A stretch of DNA of 64,000 bases, from positions 248,001 through 312,000 of the forward strand of contig NZ_FCOI02000002.1 in NCBI RefSeq assembly GCF_001544795.2. The letters are read 5' to 3'. The notes beneath the pieces were generated by a model that did not search any database, was not told the DNA's origin, and worked only from the letters and a program-made list of their open reading frames with translations. Below are positions 50,886 through 60,474 of the stretch, piece after piece. Made by a program: the position numbers and the translations under genes. Position 1 is the first letter of the stretch, and each line of letters starts with the position of its first letter. This DNA comes from Caballeronia temeraria (GTDB lineage Bacteria > Pseudomonadota > Gammaproteobacteria > Burkholderiales > Burkholderiaceae).

Positions 50886-53207
50886 ATGACACTCGACATT
50901 ACCCAGTTCTATCAAACCTTCTTCGACGAAGCAGACGAACTGCTCGCGCAGATGGAGCAACTGCTGCTCGTTCTGGACCTCGCGAATCCGGACCCGGAAG
51001 ACCTTGCGGCGATCTTCCGCGCGGCGCATTCGATCAAGGGCGGCGCGGCGACCTTCGGCTTCACCGCGCTCACCGAAACGACGCACATCCTCGAATCGCT
51101 GCTGGACCGCGCGCGCAACAACGAGCTCGTCCTGCGCCGCGACATGATCGACACGTTCCTCGCGACGAAAGACGTGCTCTCGGATCAGCTCGCCGCTTAT
51201 CGCGCGAGCGCCGAGCCGGATGCGGCCGCCGCCGCCGCGATCTGCGCGAAGCTCGAACGCCTGAAGAACGAGCAGGCCGAAGGCGGCCAGCCGAACAACA
51301 TCGAGCCGCCCGCGCTGCCGGGCGGCGCCGTCGAAGCGCCGGCCGCGATCGTCGCGCCCGCCTACGAAGGCCCGAACGCACCGCCCGCGCACGTGATCGC
51401 GCAGGCGATGGACGCCATCGAAGACGACGGCAACTGGGACGGCGCGTTCGAACTCGCCGATGGATCGAACGCAGGAACAGCGCATGCGGGAACCGCTGCC
51501 GCCGCGACGCCGGGACACACCGGCGCGCCGGTCGCGGAAGTTGGACCCCACCTGAAAATTACGCTACGGGGGGTGGGCGAGAAGGACCTGGCGACTCTGA
51601 TCGAGGAGCTGGGGAACCTGGGAAGCATCGTCGGGGAAAAAAAGACGGACGCCGAGTACGTGGTATGGCTCGACTCGGACGTCCCGGCCGACGATATCGT
51701 TGCCGTGTGCTGCTTCGTGATCGATGAAACGCAGATCACGATCGGCCGTGGCGACGCTGCGGCGCAATCCGCCGATGCACAGCCGGAGCACCTGGAAGCA
51801 CCGGCGGCGCGGACTGCGCAACCCATGCAACACGAAGAGCCGAAGCAATCGCAGGCGCACGCGGCGCCCGCATCCGTGGCAGGCAAGGACGCAGTAAAAG
51901 ACGCAGCAAAAGAAGAAGCGGCGACGGCGGCGGGTTCGAAAGACCCGTCCGCCGCTCAGCCGGCAAAGTCCGCATCGGGCGACGCCGACAAGAAAGCGCG
52001 CCCGCAAGCGGCGGCATCGGCGGAAGGCAGCTCGATTCGCGTCGGCGTGGAGAAGGTCGATCAGCTCATCAATCTGGTGGGCGAACTCGTCATCACGCAG
52101 GCGATGCTCGCGGAAACCACGAGCACGTTCGACCCCGCATTGCACGACCGCCTTTTCAACGGCATGGGGCAGCTGGAGCGCAACGCGCGCGACCTGCAAG
52201 AGGCCGTCATGTCCATCCGCATGATGCCGATGGATTACGTTTTCAGCCGCTTCCCGCGCCTCGTGCGCGACATTGCCGGCAAGCTCGGCAAGGAAGTGGA
52301 ACTCGTCACGTTCGGTCAGGCGACCGAGCTCGACAAGAGCCTGATCGAGCGCATCATCGATCCGCTCACGCACCTCGTGCGCAATTCGCTCGATCACGGC
52401 ATCGAAACCGTGGAAGCGCGCCGCGCGGCGGGCAAGGCGGCGACCGGCCAGCTCGTGCTGTCGGCGGCGCATCACGGCGGCAACATCGTGATCGAAGTGA
52501 GCGACGACGGCGCGGGCCTGCGCCGCGACAAGATTCTCGCGAAGGCGCAGAAGCAGGGCATGCAGGTGTCCGAATCGATGACCGACGAAGAAGTCTGGCA
52601 ACTCATCTTCATGCCGGGCTTCTCGACCGCCGAACAGGTCACCGATATTTCCGGCCGCGGCGTCGGCATGGACGTGGTGAAGCGCAACATCCAGTCGATG
52701 GGCGGCCACGTCGAAATCATGTCGCGCCAGGGCGCGGGCACCACGACGAAGATCGTGCTGCCGCTCACGCTCGCGATCCTCGACGGCATGTCGGTGAAGG
52801 TCGGCAACGAGATCTTCATTCTGCCGCTCAACTTCGTGATGGAGTCGCTGCAACCCGTGGCCGACGACATCTACACGGTCGCGAACGGCGAGCGCGTCGT
52901 GCGTGTGCGCGGTGAATATCTGCCGCTCGTCGCGCTGCATCGCGTGTTCGATGTCGAAGGCGCGCGCACCGAGCCGACGCAAGGCATCGTCACGATCATG
53001 CAGACGGAAGGCCGCCGCTTCGCGATGTTGATCGACGAGCTCGTCGGCCAGCAGCAAGTGGTCGTGAAGAACCTCGAAACGAATTACCGCAAGGTGCACG
53101 GCATTTCCGCCGCGACGATTCTCGGCGACGGCAGCGTCGCGCTGATCGTCGACGTGGCCGCGCTCAATCGCGAATCGCGCGCACAGCACGGCGCGCACGC
53201 TCACTAA
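50886..53207 (+). CDS. cheA: Chemotaxis histidine kinase CheA
   Basis: This 773-residue kinase has HPt domain with phosphorylated His48 ([16 protein letters not shown]), a middle alpha/beta domain (about 220-290) that likely binds CheY/CheB, a long Ala/Lys-rich linker, the dimerisation helix ([18 protein letters not shown]), HATPase ([24 protein letters not shown]) and a C-terminal CheW-like domain. It passes phosphate to CheY and CheB on receptor signals. Codons in 51541-51700, which encode the middle domain, are unusual for this genome (many GGG/GGA, CTA, GTA, ATT). Confidence 0.97.
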   Translation: MTLDITQFYQTFFDEADELLAQMEQLLLVLDLANPDPEDLAAIFRAAHSIKGGAATFGFTALTETTHILESLLDRARNNELVLRRDMIDTFLATKDVLSDQLAAYRASAEPDAAAAAAICAKLERLKNEQAEGGQPNNIEPPALPGGAVEAPAAIVAPAYEGPNAPPAHVIAQAMDAIEDDGNWDGAFELADGSNAGTAHAGTAAAATPGHTGAPVAEVGPHLKITLRGVGEKDLATLIEELGNLGSIVGEKKTDAEYVVWLDSDVPADDIVAVCCFVIDETQITIGRGDAAAQSADAQPEHLEAPAARTAQPMQHEEPKQSQAHAAPASVAGKDAVKDAAKEEAATAAGSKDPSAAQPAKSASGDADKKARPQAAASAEGSSIRVGVEKVDQLINLVGELVITQAMLAETTSTFDPALHDRLFNGMGQLERNARDLQEAVMSIRMMPMDYVFSRFPRLVRDIAGKLGKEVELVTFGQATELDKSLIERIIDPLTHLVRNSLDHGIETVEARRAAGKAATGQLVLSAAHHGGNIVIEVSDDGAGLRRDKILAKAQKQGMQVSESMTDEEVWQLIFMPGFSTAEQVTDISGRGVGMDVVKRNIQSMGGHVEIMSRQGAGTTTKIVLPLTLAILDGMSVKVGNEIFILPLNFVMESLQPVADDIYTVANGERVVRVRGEYLPLVALHRVFDVEGARTEPTQGIVTIMQTEGRRFAMLIDELVGQQQVVVKNLETNYRKVHGISAATILGDGSVALIVDVAALNRESRAQHGAHAH

Positions 53208-53224
53208 TACCGAAGGAGTTTTTC

Positions 53225-53743
53225 ATGGCAGACGTTCAATCGATTCACACCGCCGCGCCTTCGCGACGTGACACGCAAAACGCCGAGGCGGCCGGACAGG
53301 AATTTCTCGTGTTCACGCTCGGCGCCGAGGAATACGGCATCGACATCCTGAAGGTGCAGGAGATTCGCGGCTACGACAACGTGACGCGCATCGCGAATGC
53401 GCCCGGCTTCATCAAGGGCGTGATCAATCTGCGCGGCATCATCGTGCCGATCGTCGATATGCGCATCAAGTTCAATCTGGGCCGCGTCGAGTACGACAAC
53501 CAGACGGTCGTGATCATCCTGAACGTCGCGCATCGCGTGGTCGGCATGGTGGTCGACGGCGTGTCGGACGTGCTCACGCTCACGCAGGAGCAAGTGATGC
53601 CCGCGCCGGAATTCGGCGGCACGCTCGCAACCGAATATCTGACGGGCCTCGGCACCGTGGATGGCCGCATGCTGATTCTGATGGACATCGAGAAGCTCAT
53701 GACGAGCCGCGAGATGGAACTGATCGATTCCGTCGGCGCATAA
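53225..53743 (+). CDS. cheW: Chemotaxis coupling protein CheW
   Basis: The 172-residue CheW links receptors to CheA. Typical segments are [42 protein letters not shown] and the C-terminal [19 protein letters not shown]. It lies 17 bases after cheA with ribosome binding site aaggag. Confidence 0.97.
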   Translation: MADVQSIHTAAPSRRDTQNAEAAGQEFLVFTLGAEEYGIDILKVQEIRGYDNVTRIANAPGFIKGVINLRGIIVPIVDMRIKFNLGRVEYDNQTVVIILNVAHRVVGMVVDGVSDVLTLTQEQVMPAPEFGGTLATEYLTGLGTVDGRMLILMDIEKLMTSREMELIDSVGA

Positions 53744-53771
53744 AACGTAATCAGAAACGCAGGAAGAAGCC

Positions 53772-55616
53772 ATGCTGAAGAAGTTGTCGATCCGCACGAC
53801 GCTCACGCTCGTCGGTCTGTTGTTCGTTGGATGCGCGGCGCTGATCGGCGGGCTCGCGCTCGTCGGGCTCAACTCGGCCGGTGCGTCGCTCACGTCGCTC
53901 GCGCAGGAAGACATGGTCGCGATGCGCGCGCTCTCCGAAACGTCGTCGTATCTGCTGCGCTCGCGCGTGACGCTCGACCGCGTGCGCTCGCTCACCGAAG
54001 CGGGCAGCACGGACGAAGCGAAGAAGGCGATCGATCGCGGCCAGTATCTGCTCGACAAGAGCAACGAGAACTGGAAGCTCTATCTCGACACGCCGAAGCC
54101 GATGATGCCGAAGGACACGCTCGACGCGCTCGTCGCTCAGCGTGACGCGCTCGTGAAAACCGGCGTGGAGCCGGAGTTCGCCGCGATCCGCGCGAACGAC
54201 CTGGCCGGGTATCACGCGATCGCCGACACGAAGATCAGCCCGATGTTCGTCTCGTTCGATCAGGCCGTGACCGCTGCCGTCTCGGCGCATCAGGCGCACG
54301 CGGAGAGTTCGCGCGCCGGCACGTCGTCGCATATCGCGGCGCTCAACATGACGATCGGCGCGGTGCTCGTGCTGGCGGTGCTGATGCTCATCGGCACGCG
54401 CATGGCGCTCTCGAGCCTGATCGTGAAGCCGATCAACGATGCCGTCGATCACTTCGACCGCATCTCGCGCGGCGATCTCACGCAGAGCGCGCACAGCGAC
54501 AGCGGCAATGAAATCGGGCGCCTGTTCGCGGGCATCGAACGCATGCGCGGCAATCTGACGGCGATGGTCGGCGCGGTGCATCGCGGCGCCGAATCGATCG
54601 ATGTCGGCGCGCATGAAATCGCGAGCGGCAACACGGATCTGTCGCAGCGCACGGAAGAGCAGGCGGCGTCGTTGCAGGAAACGGCGTCGAGCATGGAAGA
54701 GCTGACGAGCACCGTGAAGCAGAACGCCGACAACGCGCGCCAGGCGAGCCAGCTCGCGGTGAACGCGTCGGATATCGCGTCGCGCGGCGGCGAAGTGGTC
54801 GAGCAGGTCGTCGAGACGATGCACGCGATTGCATCCAGCTCGAACAAGGTCGTCGACATCATCGGCGTGATCGAAGGCATCGCGTTCCAGACCAACATTC
54901 TCGCGCTGAACGCGGCTGTCGAAGCGGCGCGCGCGGGCGAGGAAGGCCGCGGCTTCGCGGTGGTCGCGGGCGAAGTGCGCTCGCTTGCGCAACGCAGCGC
55001 GGCGGCGGCGAAGGAAATCAAGACGCTGATCGGCGATTCGGCCGCGAAGGTCGACAGCGGCACGGATCTCGTCGCGCGCGCCGGTCAGACGATGGGCGAG
55101 ATCGTGCAGGCGGTGCGTCGCGTGACCGACATCATGGGCGAGATCAGCGCGGCCTCGGAAGAGCAGTCGGACGGCATCGAGCAGGTCAATCGCGCCGTCA
55201 CGCAGATGGACAGCGTGACGCAGCAGAACGCCGCGCTCGTCGAAGAGGCGGCGGCGGCTGCAGCCTCGCTCGAAGAGCAGACGCGCCAGCTGAAGGGCGT
55301 GGTCGCGCAATGGCGCGTGCAAGGCGCTGTCGCGGCGCCGGTGCGCACGAGCGCATCGACGGCTGCGTCGCGTCTTTCGCCGGCGGCGCGTGTCGAGCCT
55401 TCGACGTCCGCGCCTGCATCGAAAGCGAAGTCCGCCGGGACGCCAAAAGTTGCGCCGGAAGCGGCCGTTAATAAGGACACAGCGAAGGACACAGCGAAGG
55501 AAGCAGCGAAGGAAGCAGCGAAGCCCGCAGTCAAGCCGGCGAGCGTCGTGAAACCCGCTGCCGCGCCGCGCGTCAAGGCGACGACCGCCGACGACGGCGA
55601 CTGGGAAACCTTTTAA
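53772..55616 (+). CDS. Methyl-accepting chemotaxis protein
   Basis: This 614-residue receptor has TM1 ([20 protein letters not shown]), a periplasmic four-helix domain (about 35-190), TM2 (about 195-215), HAMP, and a signalling domain with the hairpin tip ([30 protein letters not shown] split by conserved core). The end is a flexible tail: a Lys/Ala repeat ([14 protein letters not shown], encoded by four 12-bp repeats) and the CheR/CheB docking pentapeptide DWETF. It lies 28 bases after cheW. The ligand is unknown; Tar/Tsr-like signals are likely. Confidence 0.95.
   Translation: MLKKLSIRTTLTLVGLLFVGCAALIGGLALVGLNSAGASLTSLAQEDMVAMRALSETSSYLLRSRVTLDRVRSLTEAGSTDEAKKAIDRGQYLLDKSNENWKLYLDTPKPMMPKDTLDALVAQRDALVKTGVEPEFAAIRANDLAGYHAIADTKISPMFVSFDQAVTAAVSAHQAHAESSRAGTSSHIAALNMTIGAVLVLAVLMLIGTRMALSSLIVKPINDAVDHFDRISRGDLTQSAHSDSGNEIGRLFAGIERMRGNLTAMVGAVHRGAESIDVGAHEIASGNTDLSQRTEEQAASLQETASSMEELTSTVKQNADNARQASQLAVNASDIASRGGEVVEQVVETMHAIASSSNKVVDIIGVIEGIAFQTNILALNAAVEAARAGEEGRGFAVVAGEVRSLAQRSAAAAKEIKTLIGDSAAKVDSGTDLVARAGQTMGEIVQAVRRVTDIMGEISAASEEQSDGIEQVNRAVTQMDSVTQQNAALVEEAAAAAASLEEQTRQLKGVVAQWRVQGAVAAPVRTSASTAASRLSPAARVEPSTSAPASKAKSAGTPKVAPEAAVNKDTAKDTAKEAAKEAAKPAVKPASVVKPAAAPRVKATTADDGDWETF
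55476..55523 (+). repeat. Four 12-bp tandem repeats in the receptor tail
   Basis: The units are gacacagcgaag twice and gaagcagcgaag twice. They add the in-frame repeat D/E-T/A-A-K and lengthen the flexible tail that carries the DWETF docking site. Unit number could vary by slippage. Confidence 0.85.
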
Positions 55617-55638
55617 CGCAAACGCAACGGAAACGGCC

Positions 55639-55755
55639 ATGCAGGCATCGCGCATCACGATCGACACGCAGGAAAAGCGCGCGTCCGCATGGTCCACACC
55701 TGCATCGCAAGCCGCGAGCGCGACGATGTCGCCAAGGAAGCACGAAACATCATGA
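55639..55755 (+). CDS. Possible leader ORF coupled to cheR
   Basis: A 38-residue open frame (MQASRITIDTQEK...) has a Shine-Dalgarno-like gga seven bases upstream. Its stop overlaps the chosen cheR start as ATGA (55752-55755). No homology is recognised. It may exist only to couple cheR translation to the upstream message. Support is limited to position and overlap. Confidence 0.35.
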   Translation: MQASRITIDTQEKRASAWSTPASQAASATMSPRKHETS

Positions 55756-56675
55756 TGGCAACGCGCAACGCACGCGTCGACTCGCCCGCCTCTGTGCGCG
55801 GCACGGAAGTCGAGCGCGATTTCGAATTCACCCCGGCGGACTTCGCCCGCATTCGCGAGCTGATTCATCGCCGCGCGGGCATCTCGCTGTCGGACCATAA
55901 ACGCGACATGGCGTACAGCCGCCTCGCGCGACGTCTGCGCGCCTGCGGCATCGATACGTTCAAGCAGTATCTCGACCGTCTCGAAACCCACGACGACAAC
56001 GCCGAATGGGAAGCGTTCGTCAACGCGCTGACCACGAACCTCACGGCGTTTTTCCGCGAGTCGCATCACTTCCCGATTCTCGCGGAGTTCGTGAAGCGCC
56101 GGCAGCAGCCGTTCTCGGTGTGGTGCTCGGCGGCATCGACGGGCGAGGAGCCGTATTCCATCGCGATGACGCTCATCGAAGCGCTCGGCGAGCACACGGC
56201 GCGGCAGTGCACGGTGTTCGCGAGCGACATCGACAGTCAGGTGCTCGCGAAAGCCGAAGCGGGCGTGTATTCGCTCGATCAGGTGAAGGCGCTGCCCGTC
56301 GAGCGTCTCAAGCGCTTCTTTTTGAAGGGCACGGGCTCGCACGCGGGCCTCGTGAAGGTGCGCCCCGAATTGCGCGCGATGGTGAACTTCGGCCGCGTGA
56401 ATCTGACCGACGCGCGCTACGACATCAAAGGTCCGTTCGACGCGATCTTCTGCCGCAACGTGATGATCTACTTCGACAAGCCGACGCAAGGGCAAGTGCT
56501 CTCGCGCTTCGAGCCGCTGATGAAGCCGGGCGCGCTGCTGTTCGCGGGGCATTCGGAAAACTTCACGTATGTGTCGCAGGCGTTCAGGCTGCGCGGCCAG
56601 ACCGTGTACGAACTCGCGCGCGACACGAAGGTCGCGAGCGGTTCGAAGCGCGCGCTCGCGGGAGAGCCGGCATGA
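55752..56675 (+). CDS. cheR: Chemotaxis methyltransferase CheR
   Basis: This 307-residue CheR adds methyl groups from SAM to receptor glutamates. An N-terminal four-helix domain ([20 protein letters not shown]) precedes the SAM domain ([31 protein letters not shown]) and the beta-subdomain that docks on the receptor tail. Several in-frame starts exist; I use the ATG at 55752, directly before a second ATG at 55755, because the upstream part has no family sequence. Its stop overlaps cheD by ATGA. Confidence 0.94.
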   Translation: MMATRNARVDSPASVRGTEVERDFEFTPADFARIRELIHRRAGISLSDHKRDMAYSRLARRLRACGIDTFKQYLDRLETHDDNAEWEAFVNALTTNLTAFFRESHHFPILAEFVKRRQQPFSVWCSAASTGEEPYSIAMTLIEALGEHTARQCTVFASDIDSQVLAKAEAGVYSLDQVKALPVERLKRFFLKGTGSHAGLVKVRPELRAMVNFGRVNLTDARYDIKGPFDAIFCRNVMIYFDKPTQGQVLSRFEPLMKPGALLFAGHSENFTYVSQAFRLRGQTVYELARDTKVASGSKRALAGEPA

Positions 56676-57412
56676 GCGGACTGCCGATGGCGTCAAACCT
56701 CTATTTCGACAATCACTTCAAGAAGCAGGGCGTGAAGCTCCTGCCGAACGAGTTCTACATGACGAGCGAAGACATGGTGCTCGTCACCGTGCTTGGCTCG
56801 TGCGTGGCGGCGTGCATCAACGATCGCACGGCGGGCATCGGCGGAATGAATCATTTCATGCTGCCCGATGACGGTTCCGATGCCTCGCACGCATCGTCCG
56901 ATTCGATGCGCTACGGCGCCTACGCGATGGAAGTGCTCATCAACGAGCTCATCAAGCGCGGCGGACGGCGCGAGCGCTTCGAAGCGAAGGTGTTCGGCGG
57001 CGGCGCGGTGCTCGCGGGCATGACGACGATCAACATCGGCGATCGCAATTCGGAGTTCGTGCGGCGTTATCTCGCGCTGGAGAAGATTCGCATCGTCGCG
57101 GAGGATTTGCAGGGCGCGCATCCGCGCAAGGTCGCGTTCATGCCGCGTTCGGGCCAGGTGATGGTCAAGAAGCTGAAGACGCAGCACGATCCGGTCGTCG
57201 TCGAACGCGAGCAGGCGCTCGTGCAGCGCACGCCGGAAGAGCGCGCGGAACGGCTCGCGAAGGCGCGTGCGCGCGTCGAACTGTTTCAGTCGAATGCGGC
57301 GGGCGCGAAACCGCGCGTGGAGTTGTTCACGACGAACACGCCAGCGGCGAGCGTGAAGCGCCCGCGCGTGGAACTGTTCACGTCGCGTCCGAAGACCGTG
57401 GAGGAAGCATGA
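56672..57412 (+). CDS. cheD: Receptor glutamine deamidase CheD with a repeated C-terminal tail
   Basis: This 246-residue CheD hydrolyses glutamine side chains on receptors. Catalytic Cys44 (LGSCVAACI) and His61 (MNHFMLP) are present, with [19 protein letters not shown]. Core CheD proteins end near residue 185; here a tail follows with three RVELF copies at 201-205, 215-219 and 232-236, each preceded by a basic or Pro/Arg residue. It is coupled by ATGA overlaps to cheR and cheB. Confidence 0.94.
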   Translation: MSGLPMASNLYFDNHFKKQGVKLLPNEFYMTSEDMVLVTVLGSCVAACINDRTAGIGGMNHFMLPDDGSDASHASSDSMRYGAYAMEVLINELIKRGGRRERFEAKVFGGGAVLAGMTTINIGDRNSEFVRRYLALEKIRIVAEDLQGAHPRKVAFMPRSGQVMVKKLKTQHDPVVVEREQALVQRTPEERAERLAKARARVELFQSNAAGAKPRVELFTTNTPAASVKRPRVELFTSRPKTVEEA

Positions 57413-58500
57413 ACACAGCGCAAAAGATCAAAGTGCTGTGCGTCGACGATTCGGCGCTCGTGCGCAGTCTGATGACCGAGATCATCAACTCGCAGCCCGA
57501 CATGCACGTGTGCGCGACCGCGCCCGATCCGCTCGTCGCGCGCGAACTCATCAAGCTGCATAACCCGGACGTGCTCACGCTCGACGTCGAAATGCCGCGC
57601 ATGGACGGCCTCGACTTTCTCGAGAAGCTGATGCGTCTGCGGCCGATGCCGGTCGTGATGGTGTCGTCGCTGACCGAGCGCGGCAATGAAATCACGCTGC
57701 GCGCGCTGGAACTCGGCGCGGTCGATTTCGTCACGAAGCCAAAGGTCGGCATTCGCGACGGCATGCTCGACTACGCGGAAAAGCTCGCCGACAAGGTGCG
57801 CGCGGCATCGCGGGCGCGCGTCAAGCAGACGACGCACGTGGCGAGCGCACCGGCGAACGCGGCGGCGCACAAGCCCGCGCCGCATTTCAACAATCCGCTC
57901 GTGTCGACGGAAAAGCTCGTGATCGTCGGCGCATCGACGGGCGGCACCGAAGCGATCCGCGAAGTGCTCGTGCCGCTGCCGCCCGATGCGCCCGCGGTGC
58001 TCATCGCGCAGCACATGCCGCCGGGCTTCACGAAGTCGTTCGCGCAGCGCCTGAACGGGCTGTGCCGCATCACCGTGAAGGAAGCGGAGCACGGCGAGCG
58101 CGTGCTGCCGGGCCACGCGTATATCGCGCCGGGCCACGCGCATCTGGTGCTCGCGAGAAGCGGCGCGAACTATGTCGCGCATCTGTCGGATGCGCCGCCG
58201 GTGAACCGGCATCGGCCGTCCGTCGACGTGCTGTTCCGCTCGGCGGCGCAGCATGCGGGCAAGAACGCGATCGGCGTGATCCTGACCGGCATGGGCCGCG
58301 ACGGCGCCGCCGGTCTTCTGGACATGCAGCAGGCGGGCGCTTACACGCTCGCACAGGACGAAGCGAGTTGCGTGGTGTTCGGCATGCCGCGCGAAGCGAT
58401 TGCAATGGGCGGCGCGAGCGAAATCGCGCCGCTCTCTGAAATGAGCCGGCGCGTGATGGCGCGGCTTGCCTCGATGGGCGAACGCGTACAGCGCGTCTGA
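57409..58500 (+). CDS. cheB: Protein-glutamate methylesterase CheB
   Basis: This 363-residue CheB has a receiver domain (CVDDSALVR, phosphoacceptor Asp59 in LDVEMPRMD) joined by a linker to a methylesterase domain with catalytic Ser ([10 protein letters not shown]), His (AQHMPPGFT) and Asp (GMGRDGAAG). It removes methyl groups from receptors and opposes CheR. Its start overlaps cheD by ATGA. Confidence 0.97.
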   Translation: MNTAQKIKVLCVDDSALVRSLMTEIINSQPDMHVCATAPDPLVARELIKLHNPDVLTLDVEMPRMDGLDFLEKLMRLRPMPVVMVSSLTERGNEITLRALELGAVDFVTKPKVGIRDGMLDYAEKLADKVRAASRARVKQTTHVASAPANAAAHKPAPHFNNPLVSTEKLVIVGASTGGTEAIREVLVPLPPDAPAVLIAQHMPPGFTKSFAQRLNGLCRITVKEAEHGERVLPGHAYIAPGHAHLVLARSGANYVAHLSDAPPVNRHRPSVDVLFRSAAQHAGKNAIGVILTGMGRDGAAGLLDMQQAGAYTLAQDEASCVVFGMPREAIAMGGASEIAPLSEMSRRVMARLASMGERVQRV

Positions 58501-58550
58501 ACTTTCTGGATTACGCGGCGCTGCCGCATTGAGAACTCAAGGGAGTAGTG

Positions 58551-58946
58551 ATGGACAAGAACATGAAGATCCTCGTCGTCGACGATTTTCCGACGATGCG
58601 CCGTATCGTGCGCAACCTGCTCAAGGAGCTGGGCTACGGCAACGTCGACGAAGCCGAAGACGGCGCGGCGGGCCTCGCGCGTCTGCGCGGCGGCGGTTTC
58701 GACTTCGTGATCACCGACTGGAACATGCCGAACCTCGACGGCCTGTCGATGCTGCAGCAGATCCGCGCGGACGCGACGCTCGCGCATCTGCCGGTGCTGA
58801 TGGTGACGGCGGAATCGAAGAAGGAGAACATCATCGCGGCGGCGCAAGCGGGCGCGAACGGTTACGTGGTGAAGCCTTTCACGGCCGCCACGCTCGACGA
58901 GAAGCTCACCAAGATTCTCGAGAAGATGGCCAAAACGGGGAGCTGA
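58551..58946 (+). CDS. cheY: Chemotaxis response regulator CheY
   Basis: This 131-residue CheY has phosphoacceptor Asp56 ([12 protein letters not shown]), Asp11-Asp12, Thr86 (MVTAES) and Lys108 (YVVKPFT), the pattern of the motor-binding form. It begins 50 bases after cheB with gggag before ATG 58551 and overlaps nothing. It is followed by cheZ two bases later, as in enteric operons. Confidence 0.97.
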   Translation: MDKNMKILVVDDFPTMRRIVRNLLKELGYGNVDEAEDGAAGLARLRGGGFDFVITDWNMPNLDGLSMLQQIRADATLAHLPVLMVTAESKKENIIAAAQAGANGYVVKPFTAATLDEKLTKILEKMAKTGS

Positions 58947-58948
58947 TC

Positions 58949-59674
58949 GTGAACGATCTGACCACAGAATTCGCAGCCGCGGTCGCCGCCGTTGCCGATG
59001 CCGAGGGCGATCCGTCGAGCGACCGCATTCTCGCGCGCATCGGGCAACTGACGCGCACGCTGCGCGACTCGATGCGCGAGCTCGGCCTCGACAAGCAGGT
59101 CGAAGCCGCCGCGCAAGCCGTGCCCGATGCCCGCGACCGCCTGAAGTACGTCGCGACGATGACCGAGCAGGCCGCCGAGCGCGCGCTCAACGCGATCGAA
59201 CTCGCCAAGCCGGTGCAGGAATCGATGCAAACCGAGGCGCAGGCACTCGATGCGCGCTGGGCGAAATGGTACGACGCGCCGCTCGCGCAGGCCGAGGCGG
59301 GCGAATTGCTCGCGCAGACGCGCACGTTCCTGCAAAGCGTGCCCGAGCGGACGCAGGCGACCAATGCGCAATTGCTGGAAATCATGCTCGCGCAGGATTT
59401 TCAGGATCTGACCGGCCAGGTGATCAAGAAGATCACGGACGTCGTGTATCTGATCGAGCAGCAATTGCTCGGCGTGCTGCTCGAAAACATCGCGCCGGAG
59501 CGGCGTGAGCAGTTCGCGGCATCGGCTGCGGCGCTGATGTCGTCGTCGCTGTCGTCGTCGACGGGCAGTCCGGAAGGCCTGCTCAACGGTCCGCAGATCA
59601 ATCCGGAAGGACGCAGCGACGTCGTGCAGGATCAGTCGCAAGTGGACGATCTGCTCGCCAGTCTCGGCTTCTGA
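58949..59674 (+). CDS. cheZ: CheY phosphatase CheZ
   Basis: This 241-residue, mainly helical protein has the CheZ catalytic motif [15 protein letters not shown] with Asp and Gln that dephosphorylate CheY, and a C-terminal CheY-binding helix [10 protein letters not shown]. It starts at a GTG at 58949 with ggggag nine bases upstream, two bases after cheY, and is the last gene of the motA-cheZ run before a terminator. Confidence 0.95.
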   Translation: MNDLTTEFAAAVAAVADAEGDPSSDRILARIGQLTRTLRDSMRELGLDKQVEAAAQAVPDARDRLKYVATMTEQAAERALNAIELAKPVQESMQTEAQALDARWAKWYDAPLAQAEAGELLAQTRTFLQSVPERTQATNAQLLEIMLAQDFQDLTGQVIKKITDVVYLIEQQLLGVLLENIAPERREQFAASAAALMSSSLSSSTGSPEGLLNGPQINPEGRSDVVQDQSQVDDLLASLGF

Positions 59675-59734
59675 GCCTTCTTCCGAGCCTTTGTAAGCAT
59701 CCGTCATTTCGACGTACTCAGCGTTGCACCGACA

Positions 59735-59770
59735 CGCGAAGCGCATACCATTGTGCTTCGCGTTTTTCTT
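59735..59770 (+). terminator. Terminator of the motA-cheZ operon
   Basis: An 11-bp stem with one G-U pair (cgcgaagcgca / tgtgcttcgcg, loop taccat) is followed by tttttcttt. It is 60 bases past cheZ. Confidence 0.9.
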
Positions 59771-59935
59771 TGTGTGCGCTTCCGAACGTTAGGACTATTC
59801 CCCGCGGCTGGCATACTGATGATATTCGCGCTCAAAAAAATTAGGGCGAAATGCGGTGGCGCATCTGTCACTCAATCGTCAAGAACCGGCCGCGAGCGAA
59901 GGCACGCAGCCGGCGGATTACCGAAAGGAGGCCCA

Positions 59936-60457
59936 GTGAAGGCACCGAAGCAACCCCGTCATGGGCATCTTGTAAGCGCGTTGGCGATCGTCGCCGGCGC
60001 GTTGGGCTGCGCGGCCGCGCCCGCGTACGCCGTGCTCGGCGGCCAGCCGATGACCGCGCCGGAAGGCGCCAGCTCGACGACGTCCACGAACTCGGTCGCG
60101 CATGCGGCTGTGGCAAGCGGCGCATCGTCGGCGTCGGCATCGAACTACACCGTTCGCTCGACCGTGCTCGCGAGCGGAACCGTCGTGAATGAATATCTGT
60201 CCACGGAAGGCGTCGTCTTCGGCATCGCGTGGCACGGACCGCGCGTGCCGGATCTCTCGAGCCTGCTCGGCAGCTACTTCCCGCAATATCAGCAGGGCCT
60301 GAAGGCGCAGCGCGCCGCGCGCGGCGGCCGCGGGCCGGTGAGCGTGCAGGGCTCCGGACTCGTCGTGGATTCGGGCGGTCACATGGGCGCGTTTGCAGGC
60401 AGCGCATATCTGCCGCAATCCTTGCCCGCCGGCGTATCCGCCAGCGACATCCAGTAA
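59936..60457 (+). CDS. DUF2844-family exported protein
   Basis: This 173-residue protein has a signal peptide (basic start, then LVSALAIVAGALGCAAAPAYA) and the DUF2844 features AVLGGQPM, VVNEYLSTEGVVFGIAWHGPRVPDL and a HMGAFAGSAYLPQSLP end. The GTG at 59936 has aaaggagg directly upstream. It is followed by a DUF3443 gene 17 bases later, a pairing kept in Burkholderia, so the two probably act together in the cell envelope. The function is unknown. Confidence 0.88.
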   Translation: MKAPKQPRHGHLVSALAIVAGALGCAAAPAYAVLGGQPMTAPEGASSTTSTNSVAHAAVASGASSASASNYTVRSTVLASGTVVNEYLSTEGVVFGIAWHGPRVPDLSSLLGSYFPQYQQGLKAQRAARGGRGPVSVQGSGLVVDSGGHMGAFAGSAYLPQSLPAGVSASDIQ

Positions 60458-60474
60458 GCGACGGGAGACTCAGT

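Noticed and set aside
53751..56696. A 981-residue open frame on the minus strand opposite the receptor and cheR
   Set aside because: High GC leaves the antisense frame of real genes open. The translation is Arg/His-rich without domains, and the plus strand holds two clear genes with ribosome binding sites.
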